Made by a program: the position numbers and the translations under genes. Under the pieces are notes generated by a model. The model had not been told where the DNA came from. It did not search any database and was given only the letters and a program-made list of their open reading frames with translations. Shown here piece after piece: positions 11,290-25,300 of a stretch of 64,000 nt of DNA. This stretch comes from Triops longicaudatus (lineage: Eukaryota > Arthropoda > Branchiopoda > Notostraca > Triopsidae), in the NCBI GenBank assembly GCA_022885665.1, contig JAGQDJ010000022.1, positions 1 to 64,000 on the forward strand, given 5' to 3'. Numbering within the stretch: position 1 is the first letter of the stretch; each line of letters starts with the position of its first letter.

Positions 11290-11850
11290 TATCTGAAAAT
11301 TATCATCGTATTTTGGTTTATCATTTCTAAGAAGGACGGACCACTTGAAAAGCAGCTGAAAAAAATACTGAAGCTTATGGTCCTCAAGCCGTAACAGAAG
11401 GCGGGATTCAAAATTTGTGCACGGTTTCGTAAATTATATTTTTGCGTTCAAAATGGCAACCGAACGGGTCGCACTTTAGGGGTAGATAGAGACAAACTAA
11501 CGGATTTGGAGGATTCAAACCTGCATTTGACAGTTCAGAAGATATACAGGAATGTCCTCCTCTAACACGGAAGTCTTACGATTCACCCAAAATCTGCTGA
11601 TTACGTAAGAAGAACAGACTTGTGGCTCCCTCACCGGCTAAGCCAAAGAAAAACAGGCGTATCGCGTGGGTGCGATTTCCCGACAGAAACTGCTGAAACT
11701 TCCGTGGATGTTTTAATGTACCTTCCTTATAGTCCTAACAATCCTCAACCAGATTAGCATCCTTTCCGCTCATTTCAAAGTGCCAGTCTTGGCAACAAAT
11801 TCGCTTGAAAATTTACCTAAAAAGTATACATTGTTCAGTTTTTAAAATAA
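11290..11850 (+). pseudogene. Decayed mariner-type transposase fragment
   Basis: Mariner signatures appear in order across three frames: AYGPQAVTEGGIQN (about 11374), CARFRKLYFCVQNGNRTGRT, VDRDKLTDLEDSNLHLTVQKI split over about 11483-11545, YVRRTDLWLPHRLS (linker before the catalytic domain), and YSPNNPQPD-stop-HPFRSFQ (about 11729-11775), matching the usual YSPDLAPxDYHLFRS. The central catalytic part with the first two Asp residues is missing. Where the third catalytic Asp belongs the sequence has Asn. Inverted terminal repeats were not found. Dead copy. Confidence 0.75.
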
Positions 11851-13382
11851 AACTAAGACGATAAGGGAGAAGAGAAATTTTGATACACCTAATCGTGGGA
11901 CTGATGTAATGCAACAAAATGGTTCTGATTGTATTTTGTAAAATTAGTTATCGACTTATCGAGCAACACAATACTACGTTTAAAGTTAGTTAACATTTAG
12001 GTGACATTCTGTCCTTGAACTCTTCAAATTCCGAAGCCGGACTGGTGCACATGAAGCTTACAAAAAAAATGACTGTCTAGGCTAAATCCACCGATAACCG
12101 AAATCTTAGAAAACAACTCACGAAGTAGCTTACGCTGGAAAAAGAGAACGAGCAGTGTATATCCTTTAGCTTTGGCGCGCCTGCTCAGGACAGCAACGGA
12201 AAAATGTGTGTGTGTGCATATATGTCGTCTGCGTAAGGTTTCTAATACGGTCTAGCCCAGCCCCGAAAACTCGGAACCGTAAAGGGAGCGCCAGCGAGAG
12301 TCTTTGGCGCCCAGTAGTATCAGATTCGTTTGCTAGTGCGGAGCGGAACGCCACAACTCCTCTACAGGGGTAGCAACTCTGTTGATTTCTGTCGCCTTCC
12401 GCCTCTCTAACTCTAAACACCTCAAGTTCTTAGAAAGTGCGACTTCCAGAGAAGAGAGACTGGTGCTGTGCTTCTCATACGCTGTTCGACTTCTTGACCT
12501 CCTCAAACAGCAAGGGAGACACGCAAACACGTTTTTGTGGTCGGGGGACATTTTCTATGACCCGGTGCGGCGGTTTCTTGATGCCGAACTTTACTATGGA
12601 CATTAAGGGTCGATCTCAATTACTCACGATCTCGACATTCACGAAAAAACTTTTACCTCACAAGTACTGTGCACCACAAGACTTATCCTAAGTCCCCGAA
12701 CACCCATCCCTCTCTTTTCACATGCCCTTAACCATGCGTCGACTCTTGGTATTGATTGTACAAGGCAAGAACACGCCGGAACTCCATGGTAGCGAATCTG
12801 GGACTTCGGACTTCAAAGTTTGCTAAAAGGGCCAAACAAAAAAATGTTTCTGAAGATCTTATGATAAGCATTTCAGAACAATTTCAAACTCTTTCCTAAG
12901 GAATAAACAGAGGGGTCGAGAAAAAGAAAGATAAATAATAAAGAAGCAAAACTCCACCAGGTGACGCTCATTTCAAAAGCTTGTTTTTATTTTCGTCAAA
13001 AAGTTAGCAGCCAAGCCGAGTGCTACTGCTGAAAAGCTTGAGTTAAACGAAGTGGGCCGATAAAAACACATGAACCCCCTCCCACCATCCCCTATTGAAA
13101 AATAGGCAGTCGAGCCCTAAAACATTTGCTAGAAACTCTCTTCTTTAGATTCCGCGCGGTCACTGGGGACGTGAATATGAATTCACTGGAGAAATAAACC
13201 GGAATAGTCCTCCCTTGATTAGAGACGTAAAAGCCCCACGAAGTTCTTGCAATATCAACAGAGTAGACGTCACCGGCTTGGACTTTCGGTGTTGGTGAGT
13301 GAAGGATGAAAACACCGAAGAGGTAACCGTGAACAACAAGATCTACTTTACTTGAAAATTGTGTGGTGGCACGAGACCGAAA
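11851..13382. promoter_or_regulatory. Region upstream of PLCL, with a GC-richer block at 12160-12700
   Basis: Non-coding as far as I can tell. The block at 12160-12700 is clearly GC-richer than its surroundings and has overlapping open frames on both strands. It could be the PLCL promoter or a 5' untranslated exon. The sequence just before 13383 is presumed 5' UTR. Confidence 0.3.
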
Positions 13383-16300
13383 ATGTCAAACCATCGTTTC
13401 GAATCAGAATTTGAGAAAATTGATACCCAAATGGCCGACGGAGAAGAGAAAACCTCGCCACCCTCCCTTGTCCCGAAACACTCCGACGTTGGGCCAGTCG
13501 GCCATGAAAAAGTGGCTCAATCTGATAGCCATACCAATTCATTAGCCGAAAGTGAAACGCATGATTCCGACAAAGAATGCCATGCAAATCCCACGCAAGA
13601 AGTTGGCCAACAGTCTCAGCGACTCCTCAGGAAAACCACGAAATCCGTCTCGTTCCATAGCAGTGCCTCAGTCGTTCCAGACGAAAGGAGAATAGCCTGT
13701 GGTAAGCATGCTGATTGCCTATCTTTTAAAGCCAAACTATAGGGTTATCAAATAGCAGGGTGACGTCGTTTTAAGCCATGGATTATTAGTGCCATCTAGT
13801 CTCGTTTGAGCTGTCGATGTGTAAGGAGCTATTTTTTGTTGCCAGAACTTGATGACAAGTTCCCATGCTTAGTGTGTGTGTGTGGAGAAGGGGGGGGGGG
13901 TCTTATAATGTACTTTTTTGCTGCCCTGACACTTGCGGTAGCATTTCTTGCATCAGTAGATAGGGAAAGAAGGATGAATGGAAAGGAAAGAAGGGTTGGC
14001 AGAGGGGGATAAGTGACGTAGTAACGCTCTGCTCTTGCTTCGTGTGATCAAGTTGGCCGGGTCATTAACCATGGCAGCAAATGATGAGCTGGTGTACGCT
14101 TGATGATTGATGCTTGTAGATAAAAGTAACAGAAAACTTTCGTATGAAGGCTTCAAGCTGATTACTGATTAGATTCCCAATAGACAGCAGCTAAATAAAA
14201 AAGAATTAGACGGAAAAGTTTATACAGATGTGTCTTATTTTCAAAGAGAATTCTTTCGTTTTTTTAACGAAATGGGCGAGTGCTTTCCGAGATTAGCCTG
14301 AAACCCTTCTAAGGTCATTTCATATTACAACATCGACACGCGAAGAATATCTTTGAAGTATTCCAGACTCGTGTTTCACGTGTCTCCCAGCCTTGTAATC
14401 GTGTTTCAGTTGGTCAGTCAATAGAAATATAATATTATAGTACAGTGTACTTAACCAGTTTGAAAATATACTGTCTTTTCTTCTTCCTTCTATCCGCTTT
14501 GTCATCTCGCGCTACTGCTTTCGACTGCTAGTCGTATTATTGATATTCGGGAAGAATTCTCCCATAAATATGCATAGCGCAAGTGTGGCATCTTTAAAAG
14601 AAACGCACATTTTGACGCTATTCACGTCAGGAACTGTTGTTTTCCCAGATAAGCAAACTTTTCAAAAGCATTTCTAGACTTAAAGCAACATTCTCACACG
14701 GTTTTGATTGAGTGAAGAGGCCGAACAGTAGACACACACCAGAACGTGACGGAATTAGACGGTTTTGGGCTGTTTCTCCCCAGCAGCCTGAGAGAAGAGA
14801 TTCTTGAGAAAAACATTAGAAATCCAAGCAAATTCCTATTGACCCTGTTACCAAGTTAGAAGAAACAATAGTCCAAAGCATTTTTTTAAGGGACGTTCCT
14901 ATACTCAAGGTCTCTTATCTCTAAGAGCTGTGGAAGTCAGGATTTCCCTACGCTTGAATATTACCTAACGATATCATCAAGCTTGTTTTGCATGTTTTCA
15001 TGCGCCGTGCAAATAAGCAAGAGAAACTACAAGATGCAACATCCTAACAGGATCGAAAATAGCTTCTTCAGCTTCAACATCCGTTACTAACTTGTAACTT
15101 AACTACTTTTCTGCCTACTTCACTTTTATTTGTCGGAAAGAAATCGTTCGCCGTCTATGACTCGAAGAAAAATCAGAACTGACTTTGCTTCACCCGTTTC
15201 TTCCAATTCTCAAGAACAGGGAGCAAATCGAAACGAGTCTCGAAAGCATCCAGTATTGCGTATGGGACCAATACTCCCTCCTTCCCCCCCCCCCCCCCCA
15301 AAAAAAAAAAATATCTGTTTTCAACTCTTGTCATCAATAATTTACTGTCTCGCTATTTTGGGAACATCCCTTCCATGCGAAGAAATGTAATTTTTATCCG
15401 ACGTGGAGTAGCCTTTGACACAGTTAATAAAATGAGGACATATTTTTGTATTTTTTGACATATATTGCAGTGAAACAAGTTTTCCTTTGTACAGGCTTCT
15501 TGTACAGTGTACACTCTTTATTAGTAGCACAGTTCTTATTTATGCCTTTTTTATTAGTTTTCCGTTTTTATTTATTTCGTTTATATTTTCACTAACGTGT
15601 TCGTAGATTTTAGCAAGGGATAAGAATCACCAAGATTCCGATGGGCAACGTTGGTTGTTAGCCCGGTGACCGTGGTGCACACAAGCGACTACAAGCAATT
15701 TCATCTTTCATGAGACAGAACGAAAAGGAGAAATGAGATTCGATAGGGTGGGCGGGAAGCACTAGGCCTGGGAATGAGGAGGTTAAAGGTCGTTGTATGA
15801 TGTATGAGGCTCTTTTCGGTTTGCCTCCGATGTGTTCTTGGCCTCTTGAGACGCTCTGCTCGCAATATGCATCATGAGACAGATCGAAACGAGGTTAGGT
15901 CTGGAGAAGCGTGCATTTGGAGTTACAGAGCAATGGAAGAGACGTTGCCACCACGTCCACCGCAGTGGCCCTTTTGCAACGAGGAGAAATGGATCAAGTT
16001 CGAATACGTGGTTTTCCTCAAACTTGTATACATTATCGATTACGTCCCTCCCTGTAACAAGAACACACAGAGAGCAAGTCTTCCATCCATCACGATTTTC
16101 TTTGAGCCGATTAAGTTAAAGAGCTGTCCTATAGTCAAACAGAGAGCCAAACAGCCGAGCTTATCGTTCAAGCGGTTAAAACATTTTTTTCTGGATGAGG
16201 TGTTGTCCTTTCATAGCTCAGCATTATTCACATTCTTGGAGTTAAACGATTCTTGGCAGTGAGTTGGTAGCTTTCGCAAACCAGAATGCATAGATCACGC

Positions 16301-19300
16301 CGTCATTTTTTGGACCGGACTCGTAATTGGCAAGGGATTGTGGCGTGCCGCCAAGTTGGGCGGTTGATAGTATTGTTAAGGCTATACACCCATCGCTACC
16401 GATAATCGAAGCAGCCAACCGTGGATCTAGAAGTGTCTCTTCCAAGAACTTGAAAAAAAGTCAATCCAAGAAATTCTCGTAGTTCAGAAAAAAATGGTTT
16501 CCTGGAAATCAACAATGAAGCTGTGAGTTACTGAGTTGTGGAGGATTGCGAAGGAAGTGATAAGTATTCGTGTTATTCGTTATAGCAACACAATCATTGT
16601 GACTTGCTTCGTGCCTTCCCGGAATTTTGGCTCGTGTGACGGACAGGTTTACTTAATTCAGGTATTGCTAATACAATGCATGTCGAGAAAAGAAGTTTCA
16701 TGGCCCCGGTGTATACAACTTTCAGAATTTTTTTTTTTTTAAAGTAGAAGATAGGGTATCGCTTACCCCGTAGAGGATGGGCCTGTTATTGTAACTAACA
16801 GACCTTATTATAACCAACAGAACAGAGGTAGAATGAAGTCAAATAGAAACTCTGAATAGGGGCACATCTCAATGTTGTCATGCAAAACCCCAAGTTTTCA
16901 AATACGATATTTCAAAAGGTACCTGATCGATTTCGTTTCGCTTTATATCTAAAAATTTCAACAAATCAGACCTAGTGCATCAGTTTGCCTGGTTTTAATT
17001 TTCGTACATTAAAAATGTGACAAAATCAAATCGTAATTTGCAAATGTAGTGAAAGTTTTTTGAAGAAAACTCAAACTGATCCACTAGATATCTCCAGTAA
17101 AAACATTACTGTCAAAACAGATTCTTTATTTTTCTATCCATTTTTACGGTATGATGTCGGAAAATTCCCCACGTTATTCTCCCATAAGGTTTGTGTATAC
17201 GGGGGCCTGACGCAATTACGTCTGCAAGATCAGTTGTAGACGTAGCTTAATTGTAACGCAAAGCAATTTCAAGAAAAACATAACTTAAGAACAATAATAA
17301 CTTGGATCTGTACAAAAAATGTCACAGTAAAAGAAGGGACTGTACTTAACAAAAGAACTCCATTGCCTCTATTGTTATTTTTATAATGTGTTTTACTTAT
17401 AGCTTTACTTACTTATGGCTCAGCTATCTATGGAATTTAAATCCCATCCCAGACAGGAATTCTGTCAAATGAGCAAGTGGACAATACTCAACTTTGGCTT
17501 TTCTGTTTGTGTTTTCGCTTTCCTTATAGATGTACAATTTTGACAGAAAGTGTGTTACAATGACACTAGAATTCTGTGACAATGTCCACAAATTTTCACA
17601 AAAGATAACCATGAATGATGCAAGTCCCAAGGTAAACACAAAATTTTGCCTTTCCCTCTCCAGAAAGCAGTTTTCGCCCTATCATGTCTAGCGTAGTGCC
17701 AAACAATGGAAGTTTTCAATGTGAAGTGAGGTCGTGTTTGAGGATTACTCTGTTGGATCATTTGCTCGTTGTTGCGCAATCACCAGGGAAACATTCGTTA
17801 AGATTTCTTTTGCATAACTTAATTTTGCCGTGTTAATGGATCATAGCAGATCTGCGACAATGAGTTGCTTTGCATTGATGCTTCATCCAGTAAAGTGAGT
17901 GAGTATCGCACGAAACAATTGGTTTTATTAGGACATTTTGGGACTCCTGATTTGAGCGAAATGAACAAACTCGACGGAATTGTCTCAACGTTTACCGTTA
18001 ATGCACTGGTGATCGACACAGATTCTCATGAGTTACTGGCACAATGTATTCTACAAATGAACACGGACTCGGAACGTAGGGCCTCTCCAGGAAGTACACA
18101 CGAATTGGTATTCTGCATCTCAGGCAAAGACACAAAAACCTTATCCGTAGTTTTCGTTGTCTTTCTTCCACACTTCCACCATGTTCGTAGAAGCCATCAA
18201 AGCCGGTCTTGCCTTAACTAGCATTGTATGTTCTTCAAGCTTCATTTGTATCCACTTGTCGTTGCCTATTCTCGCCAAAAACAGCGTGAAATGCTTGCAA
18301 ACCATCTAGTAAACCGTTAGGAAAGTAAGGTCCCGTAACAATAAATTAAATTTGAAATAAACTGCTAATAATGAATTTGAACGTTCTCAAACACTCTTCA
18401 GTGAGTATTTTATATGATTTTCATTTGTACTGTGAATAATATTTTTATCTTTTTGTTTGTTTGATTTTCATTTTTATGGTTATTCATTAATAAAATTATT
18501 TCATTAACTGGCAATTCGTTTATCCGGTGTAAGCTTCGGTTCCATGCAGACAGACGAAAGGGCTCCTGCTGAATCGTGAAAGTCGCTGAAAATGCTATCA
18601 TGTGAAGGACGCGTAAAGAGGGCCGCAAACTCGTGGAAATAGTCAACTATTAGGGGTCATGCTTTACTTTCGGTCCTTCGAAGTAGGCTTTTCTGAAAGC
18701 CAGTGCTTTTTTTAAAGGTTAGTTAGCTGCAAACACGTATCTCCAAGCCTTGTCAACAAAAGCTGTGCTGGAGTACTTTTTTCAGCTTACACGGAATATA
18801 CGTTTTCAGCTACGTTATACTGACGAACAAGGAAGTGAGGAAGAACAAGGCTTTGGAGAGGCTTCGGTAGGGTCGCCATAAACGTCCTCAGCTATATTTA
18901 GAATCCATGCTCAGACTCCGCAACACAAAGCAAAGCCTTACAAGTCGATTCACGCAAGTAATAAGGCATTATTGATTCTCATACTGCGCTTTCCGTGTGG
19001 ATAGGATCAAAGCTAGGAAAACGTCAGAATTTGGCTCAATAACGTTCCGTAATTCACGTAGAGGTGGCTTAAACGCACAATTTATTCTGTGTTTACCCTA
19101 TGGTTAAAGTGGAACGAAAGATTTTTGGAAGAATTTTTGTTATAAAATGAAGCGAATTAGAGGCATTATGTGACAACCATTCTGTTGCCGGTCGCTAGGG
19201 TTGGTAATACAGTACGTACTCGTATTAAGTGTTCAGACGCTGTGCGGAAATGATGCTGTAGTGTTACACACAGCGTCTCTCCCTGCTGGGCTCCATTAGT

Positions 19301-22300
19301 TGGCTAGCTGCAAATAAGATTTAGAGCATCAAGTGACAATGCAAAAAAAAGGAAGGATCGGAGCTGTTTGGCTAGCACAATCTGGGAAAAATAAAGCCGA
19401 GGAGGCAAAAAGTTGCTCGTACTGTGGAACAGGGAGAACAGGCCAATTTAAGATCACCTAGGATGCGAAGGACAAGAGAACAGAGAGCATCAAAGAGAAG
19501 GGAGAATGCAGAGATAGCGAGAACGAAGCAGGGGAGGGAGACGAAAGATATGAACCATTGTCAAATTGACTGGCGATAACGAACTTAGCCTGGTGAAATT
19601 CAATTGAGCCAATATGTGAACCTATTTCCTATTTGGTAGCAAGGAGAAAATTGGTGTTAGGATCGCTTTCTCATACCTTGGAAACTGCAGCAGGGGGAAA
19701 ATAGCCGCTCGTAGCTCAGCGATGTTTACACTCCAGCAGCCAAATTTTCGCAGTTTTAACATATCAAAGGCCCCTTCTTCCTTGAATATTCTAATGAGGC
19801 ACCGACAAAAAAAAAAATTGCTTCTATAACACATGAGTAGCGTTTATTGACTACTCAGTAAATGCGCTCGAGTAGATGCAAATTAATCGATTGTAGGGAT
19901 TTAGTCACACTTCGATTGTATACCAAAAATATTGCCTTAAAGGCGCACGATGAACTGTGGGAAACCATAGTGGAATCCCATGATGGTGTAAGCCCAGGGC
20001 CAAACAAGCAATACACAATATAGCGAAACATATTAATCAGAACTTTGTTACCCATAAGGTCTGCGTTAGCGGATTACACTCTTAAACGATACTCAGATAA
20101 ATGGTCAATTTTGTACTCTACAACGTATTACAATAATTGTTGAATAGCGAAGCTATTAAAGTCCGATAATTGTGTTCTTACTTTCACAGTTGCGGATTGC
20201 TGGCGATGGATGGTAACAGGCTCCAATTTGGTGAAAATTCGACCCAATGCCCGTACCTACCACCGGTATTTTTCGTTAGATTCCGACTTGTCCTTTTTAC
20301 GTTGGACGCCGACAAGCAAGAAAGCATCCAAAGCATTAGGTAAAAAATTACGTGAGCAAGTCTCAGTTCCAAAATTTATTACAATGTATATGACTATTAT
20401 TTTAATGGAAGTTTATCATGAGTAGAGCTTGTTGCCACATATACAGTAGTTTAATTAAATCTACATTCATTTCCAGAATTTCTGTGGCGCTTAATAGCAT
20501 CACGGTAATAAATTCAGTGAAAGTTGGCGTATATTGTTTTTTTTTAAGATATCAATAAATTTGTTATATCAGTTTGTTCATGCAGTCATCAAAGCTATAT
20601 TTTCTTTTCTAAATTCTTGAAGATGTTTCTAATACTAAATTAGGCCTTACGCTTATAGAAAATATTTACGATTACGTTGCTCTCCGTTTAAGGATAAGGG
20701 CTCGGGACTGGGTTAACGATTTTGTCTCAACGCGATATTCGTCTTATCAGGATTCTCATTTGCTTAAATGTTACAAAACAGGACTATAAGCTTTCATTCT
20801 AGCTAAAAGGAATTTCGTCTTATTCGAATGCGATTTACGTGCAGTGCACTATATTGTTTCTAGTTTTTGTGAAACAGAGAACGGAAATTTCAACTGCCTT
20901 ATAGAACTGCTTTTATGAGTGATGGGTCTTTATACTCTCAAGTTTTAGTGCAGTCTTTCTTCACGGATAGCTCAGCCTTGAAAATAGTAATATACTTAAG
21001 TAAAATTGGAGTAATCGTAAATATAGTAAAGTCTCGCTATAACGTACACCGGTTGTAACGGGTAATCGGTGATAGCGTACAAGGTCTACAGGTCGCGGCG
21101 AAATGCCTATAGAAATGCACAGGAAAAGCTTCATCTATAACGAATTCACCTATAACATAATTTCGCATATAGCGTACAAAAACTGCGGTCCCTTTGGCAG
21201 CTTGTGCATGCGTTTGCCTTTTGCTATAGTGAACACGAGCGCTGCCATACTGTAACGCATGAAAAGCAACAGGCCTAAAGGGAAAATTTGTATTCAACAA
21301 GATCGCGATACTCGAGCTAGTGTTCTAGGTTTTTAGTAGGGCTCCTAGAAAAAGCTCCTTTGGTGTTTTCGCCCTCAAATGACTCCCATTGCCCGTACGT
21401 GACAGAGATGAATACAGGAAAAGGACTGTTTATTCGACTGCACTCAGTTATTTCAGTAAAAAAAATGGAAAAGACTGTTCACGTCCATTAACAATTGACA
21501 TGCTGTGTGAAATAATAGACATGACAGGAAATATGAGTAAAACTATTTTCTAAGGCATTTCGGACTACTATTGGCTATTACGTGTTATCGGCTATAATGT
21601 ACATTTTTCGTCCCCTTGCTTGTACGTTATAGCGAGATATCACTGTACTGTTAATTTACTACCACTATTAATGCTAGTGGAATTTACTCCTTCAGTTTTG
21701 TCCTTCTAATGAGTTTTGCGCCCTAAGTGAGATGTTTAAAACTTTGAGACTTGATGTCTTGGACTAAACTATTCGTGAAGTTAAAGTTTTTTAAGTTATC
21801 GTGTACTGTAGTATGTTGCCTTGTCAGTGAGTTATCGCAGTGAGTTATCACACGAGTTGAAACGGGCTAATGTTCGCATTACAACACTGAAATATGTACA
21901 ACCTTAACCAATCACACAAAGATGCAAAAATGAACGCACCAAAGTTGCCTCGAATGAGTCATTTTACAGAAGAGTAACTGCATCACAGCAAGTTCTTTGC
22001 TTCTTCTTTTCGGTGCTGATGTGGGTGTGACATTTGGCTGATGCTGTAGCTCAGTGCTTCTTAGTAGTGGATAAATTATCAAGAATTGGGTAAAAGTCGC
22101 TCGGATTCGGGTAACCGAAGCCCACGTGAAGAAAAATTGAATTAAAATGTCAAAAATTTGGTTCTGGAATAATTTTTCGTCCGAAAAAATGGAAGTGCGA
22201 AAATAACGTTTGTCTTACCCGTTACGTTTGCCACTTTAGTAGTGCATGCACTTCTTCAGTTATCGCTTTAAAGCTACGTGTTAATTAACCGCTGTAGAGG

Positions 22301-25300
22301 AAAATCATATATTAAATTCTGATTACCAAATGCGATGTCACCAGGAATTTTATATAAAAATATGAGGGGAAAAAACAGTTTGGGCGACTATACCAAAACT
22401 GCTCAATGTTTAACCATCGGTATATGGTAGGAAACTTACGTATTGTAATAATTATGTAACATCTTTAAGTTATTTTACAAAATGTTCTTAGTAAATTTGT
22501 AACAAGCGAATAACGTTTCATTTCTCGGGGGGAGGGGGAGGGGGAGGGGGAGGGGGAGGGAAGCATCTTCGGAAACCAATTATTAATGTGCATTAAACTT
22601 CTTTTAACTAATGGCTTGGCGAAAGCAGAAGTCAAATTCGCAGTGTTCGATGTGAAACAATCTCGTGAGAGGCTTAGAAAATTTTCACAGGAAAATCCAT
22701 CACTGATAGAAAAACTTGAACCTCGCTCTCGTTAAAAAGATTACCTTGAACTGGTTCCAGTGAAACTTAGAGTCAAGTTTTCGAATGATTTTCGTTTACG
22801 CAAAGCTTAAATAGGAGGTGTTTCTAACAAATATATTAAGTATTTGATTAATATTCTCTGTGATCTGTATTAGATGAACACCCCATACGATAAAATATTT
22901 TGAGCAAACATTGATTTTTTTTTACAATTGTCTGAACCGTTTGGGAGGTAGATTTTTATATTTTTCGGTTAAGCATAACGTAGTCTTAAGATTAAGTTTT
23001 CTTTCATTATTTTCATAAAAGTTGAAGCAGTCTTTGACAGTTATTTCGTAAATCATGAGGACTAATTAAATTTAAGCTCAAGTTTTCCAAGTCGACTTTT
23101 TTCTAGCTCTGATGGGATACAACAAAATATCATCCAAGTTTGATAGTATCTTAACTCACTAGACTGTACGCTCGGTGAAGAATTCTTGTCTTGTCAGTGA
23201 TAATGTATATAGAGAGTGTAGAGGGGAGATAAGGTCCACTTGTAACTCTAGAACCGTTGTTTAAATTCTTCATTAAGTGCACGTACTTAATTGTCACCAA
23301 ATTTGTAATCACTAAATGCGAATGCGTCCCGGTTAATAAATGAGCCATTGTATGAAAAAAAATAAAAGGAGAAAAGACGGAGAACAAGTTTTTTGTTATG
23401 CAGGGCTACTCATCCTTTGTAATTCCAAAATCTGCGTCTTTTTTTACTATAGTATCCCCTAGGCTTTCCGCCTTTTTAATAAGCTTCCTTTTACTATCAG
23501 ATACCATATTAAGAACATTATTTGCACCCTAAAGTACGAAAATTAAATAAGCTTATCTCATTTTCCACGAAGTTACTTTTGTTTAGTGTAATTTATAATG
23601 TTTTAAACTAAAACAGCCGAAGACGCTTAACCTTTTTCGTTTTAACTGAGACACTTCGATTATACTTTTCTACTTAAAAGTGTCGCCATTGTCTTTGTGT
23701 AAACTCGTGTAACAAAAGCTAAAACGTAAGCAGCAAATGACCGTGTGAAAACGAAGCGAGATCCTCCAGTAAAGGAGTATCTGACTCCGTGCCCACAAAC
23801 TTAATTAAAGCAAAGCGTAGCATGCACGACAAGTCCAAGAATTCGTAACTGGATTTCAGCATGCGGAAAGAAATCTTTACTAAGTCACTTGCAACCCGCA
23901 TTCGAAAAGCTTCCTGTGCCTAATCGTTTTAGGTGGGAAGAAATGCCAACCACCACCTAGACTGCAATCTTCATTAACACATTAACGCAGCATATTCATT
24001 CCTTTAAAGTAGTCCTTGTCTTTCACGTGTTCCAGTTCCTGTGGACAGCATTCGGGAAGTACGTGCTGGGAAAACGACGGATCCGTTACGTTGTAAGGAA
24101 TTGATGCCGCACTATTCCTCGGATTGTGCGTTTTCCATTTTCTATGGCGAAAACTTTGAAACCTTAGATCTGGTAGCCCCTAGTCCCGAAGAAGCCAATA
24201 TATGGGTAACTGGATTAAATGCCCTCATTGGATCTCATCAAGGTAACGACTTGCACTATAATATTTGTCTTTCGGAAGTCCGTTGAGTTACCTTAGAAAC
24301 ACTCGAGTTGCATGAAAGGTGAAATGTGAGCATCAAAGGTCACGAGTCACGAATGCACACGTCGTCTGTGATCTTCTGCATCCGAAGCTAGAATTGAATG
24401 TCAGAGTAATTCAATACATCGGAGAGAAAATGCATTACCTTCAGAAGAAAGGCTGCACACGAACTTTTCACGTGGAAAAGAAGCTTTTTTATTAGACCTC
24501 AGAGAAGAAGAGAAATTAAAAAACCTGCTTTTCGGGTATTCCAACTTCGTTCTAGCAAAATACAAAGTTTAGGAGTATTCAACGAAAATATTCACGAATA
24601 GAACCTTTTTCGACAGTAATGACTTGAAGCGATGTTCGAGAATTTGTGAAGTGTTACTTGAACATTACTATTGTTGTTTTTCAGCTTCAACCTGGTTAGA
24701 AGAAAAGAATGCGTTAAGAGAACGTTGGCTCAAACACGTTTTCGAGAAAGCAACGGCCGAGCAGAAAAAAGTGGGTCTCAATTTTCACAACGAGAATAGT
24801 CAGGATGGCAGCGGAAATGGCGTGACCTGTGATAACTCCCGAAGCGATAATATGGAAGACTCCTTGGACCAAAGCGCGGCCATGGCACTTCTGAAAGAAT
24901 TGAGTGGGGACGTGGCCTTAAGTCGCATACGACAGAAATTAGTTGTAAGCTTATTACTTTCTGTTACTTTGTTAAAACTAAGCAAATTTGTCTTTTCCTT
25001 CTTTCGTCACTTTTTTTCGTCACTAGGAATGTGATCTACATAAAGTGGGTGATGAAAGAGGACGTATAGATAGCCGAGAGTTTATTGAATTATTCCAAGA
25101 GATTGCTACGCGACCTGAAATCTATTTCCTTCTGATTAGGTTGGCGTATATGCCTCTCTTTAGACGTAGAGAGAAAACTAAATCGCATTCGCTGTTGCTA
25201 GGTTTACCAATAAGGACTATTTGACTTTGGATGATTTGCATTTGTTCCTCGAGGGTGAACAAGGCGTAAGGCATTTAAGTATATTTGTCAACCCTATTCG

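Larger units (their letters stand above)
20340..24035 (+). other. PLCL intron 2 (3.7 kb)
   Basis: Donor GTAAAA, acceptor TTCCAG. Contains the pogo-type element at 21024-21645 and a hexanucleotide microsatellite at 22527-22561. Confidence 0.8.

Noticed and set aside
12166..12691. Overlapping frames of 72-84 codons on both strands upstream of PLCL
   Set aside because: They follow the local GC-rich composition. More likely promoter or 5' UTR than coding sequence.
15804..16262. 152-codon open frame in PLCL intron 1
   Set aside because: No motif, no convincing splice context and mixed composition. Treated as chance.
16242..16445. Minus-strand frame with protein-like composition ([15 protein letters not shown])
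   Set aside because: A possible acceptor precedes it, but no donor, partner exon or homologue was recognised. Not strong enough to call.
17865..18221. 118-codon open frame in PLCL intron 1
   Set aside because: A GTGAGTGAG donor-like word interrupts it early and no family resemblance was found.
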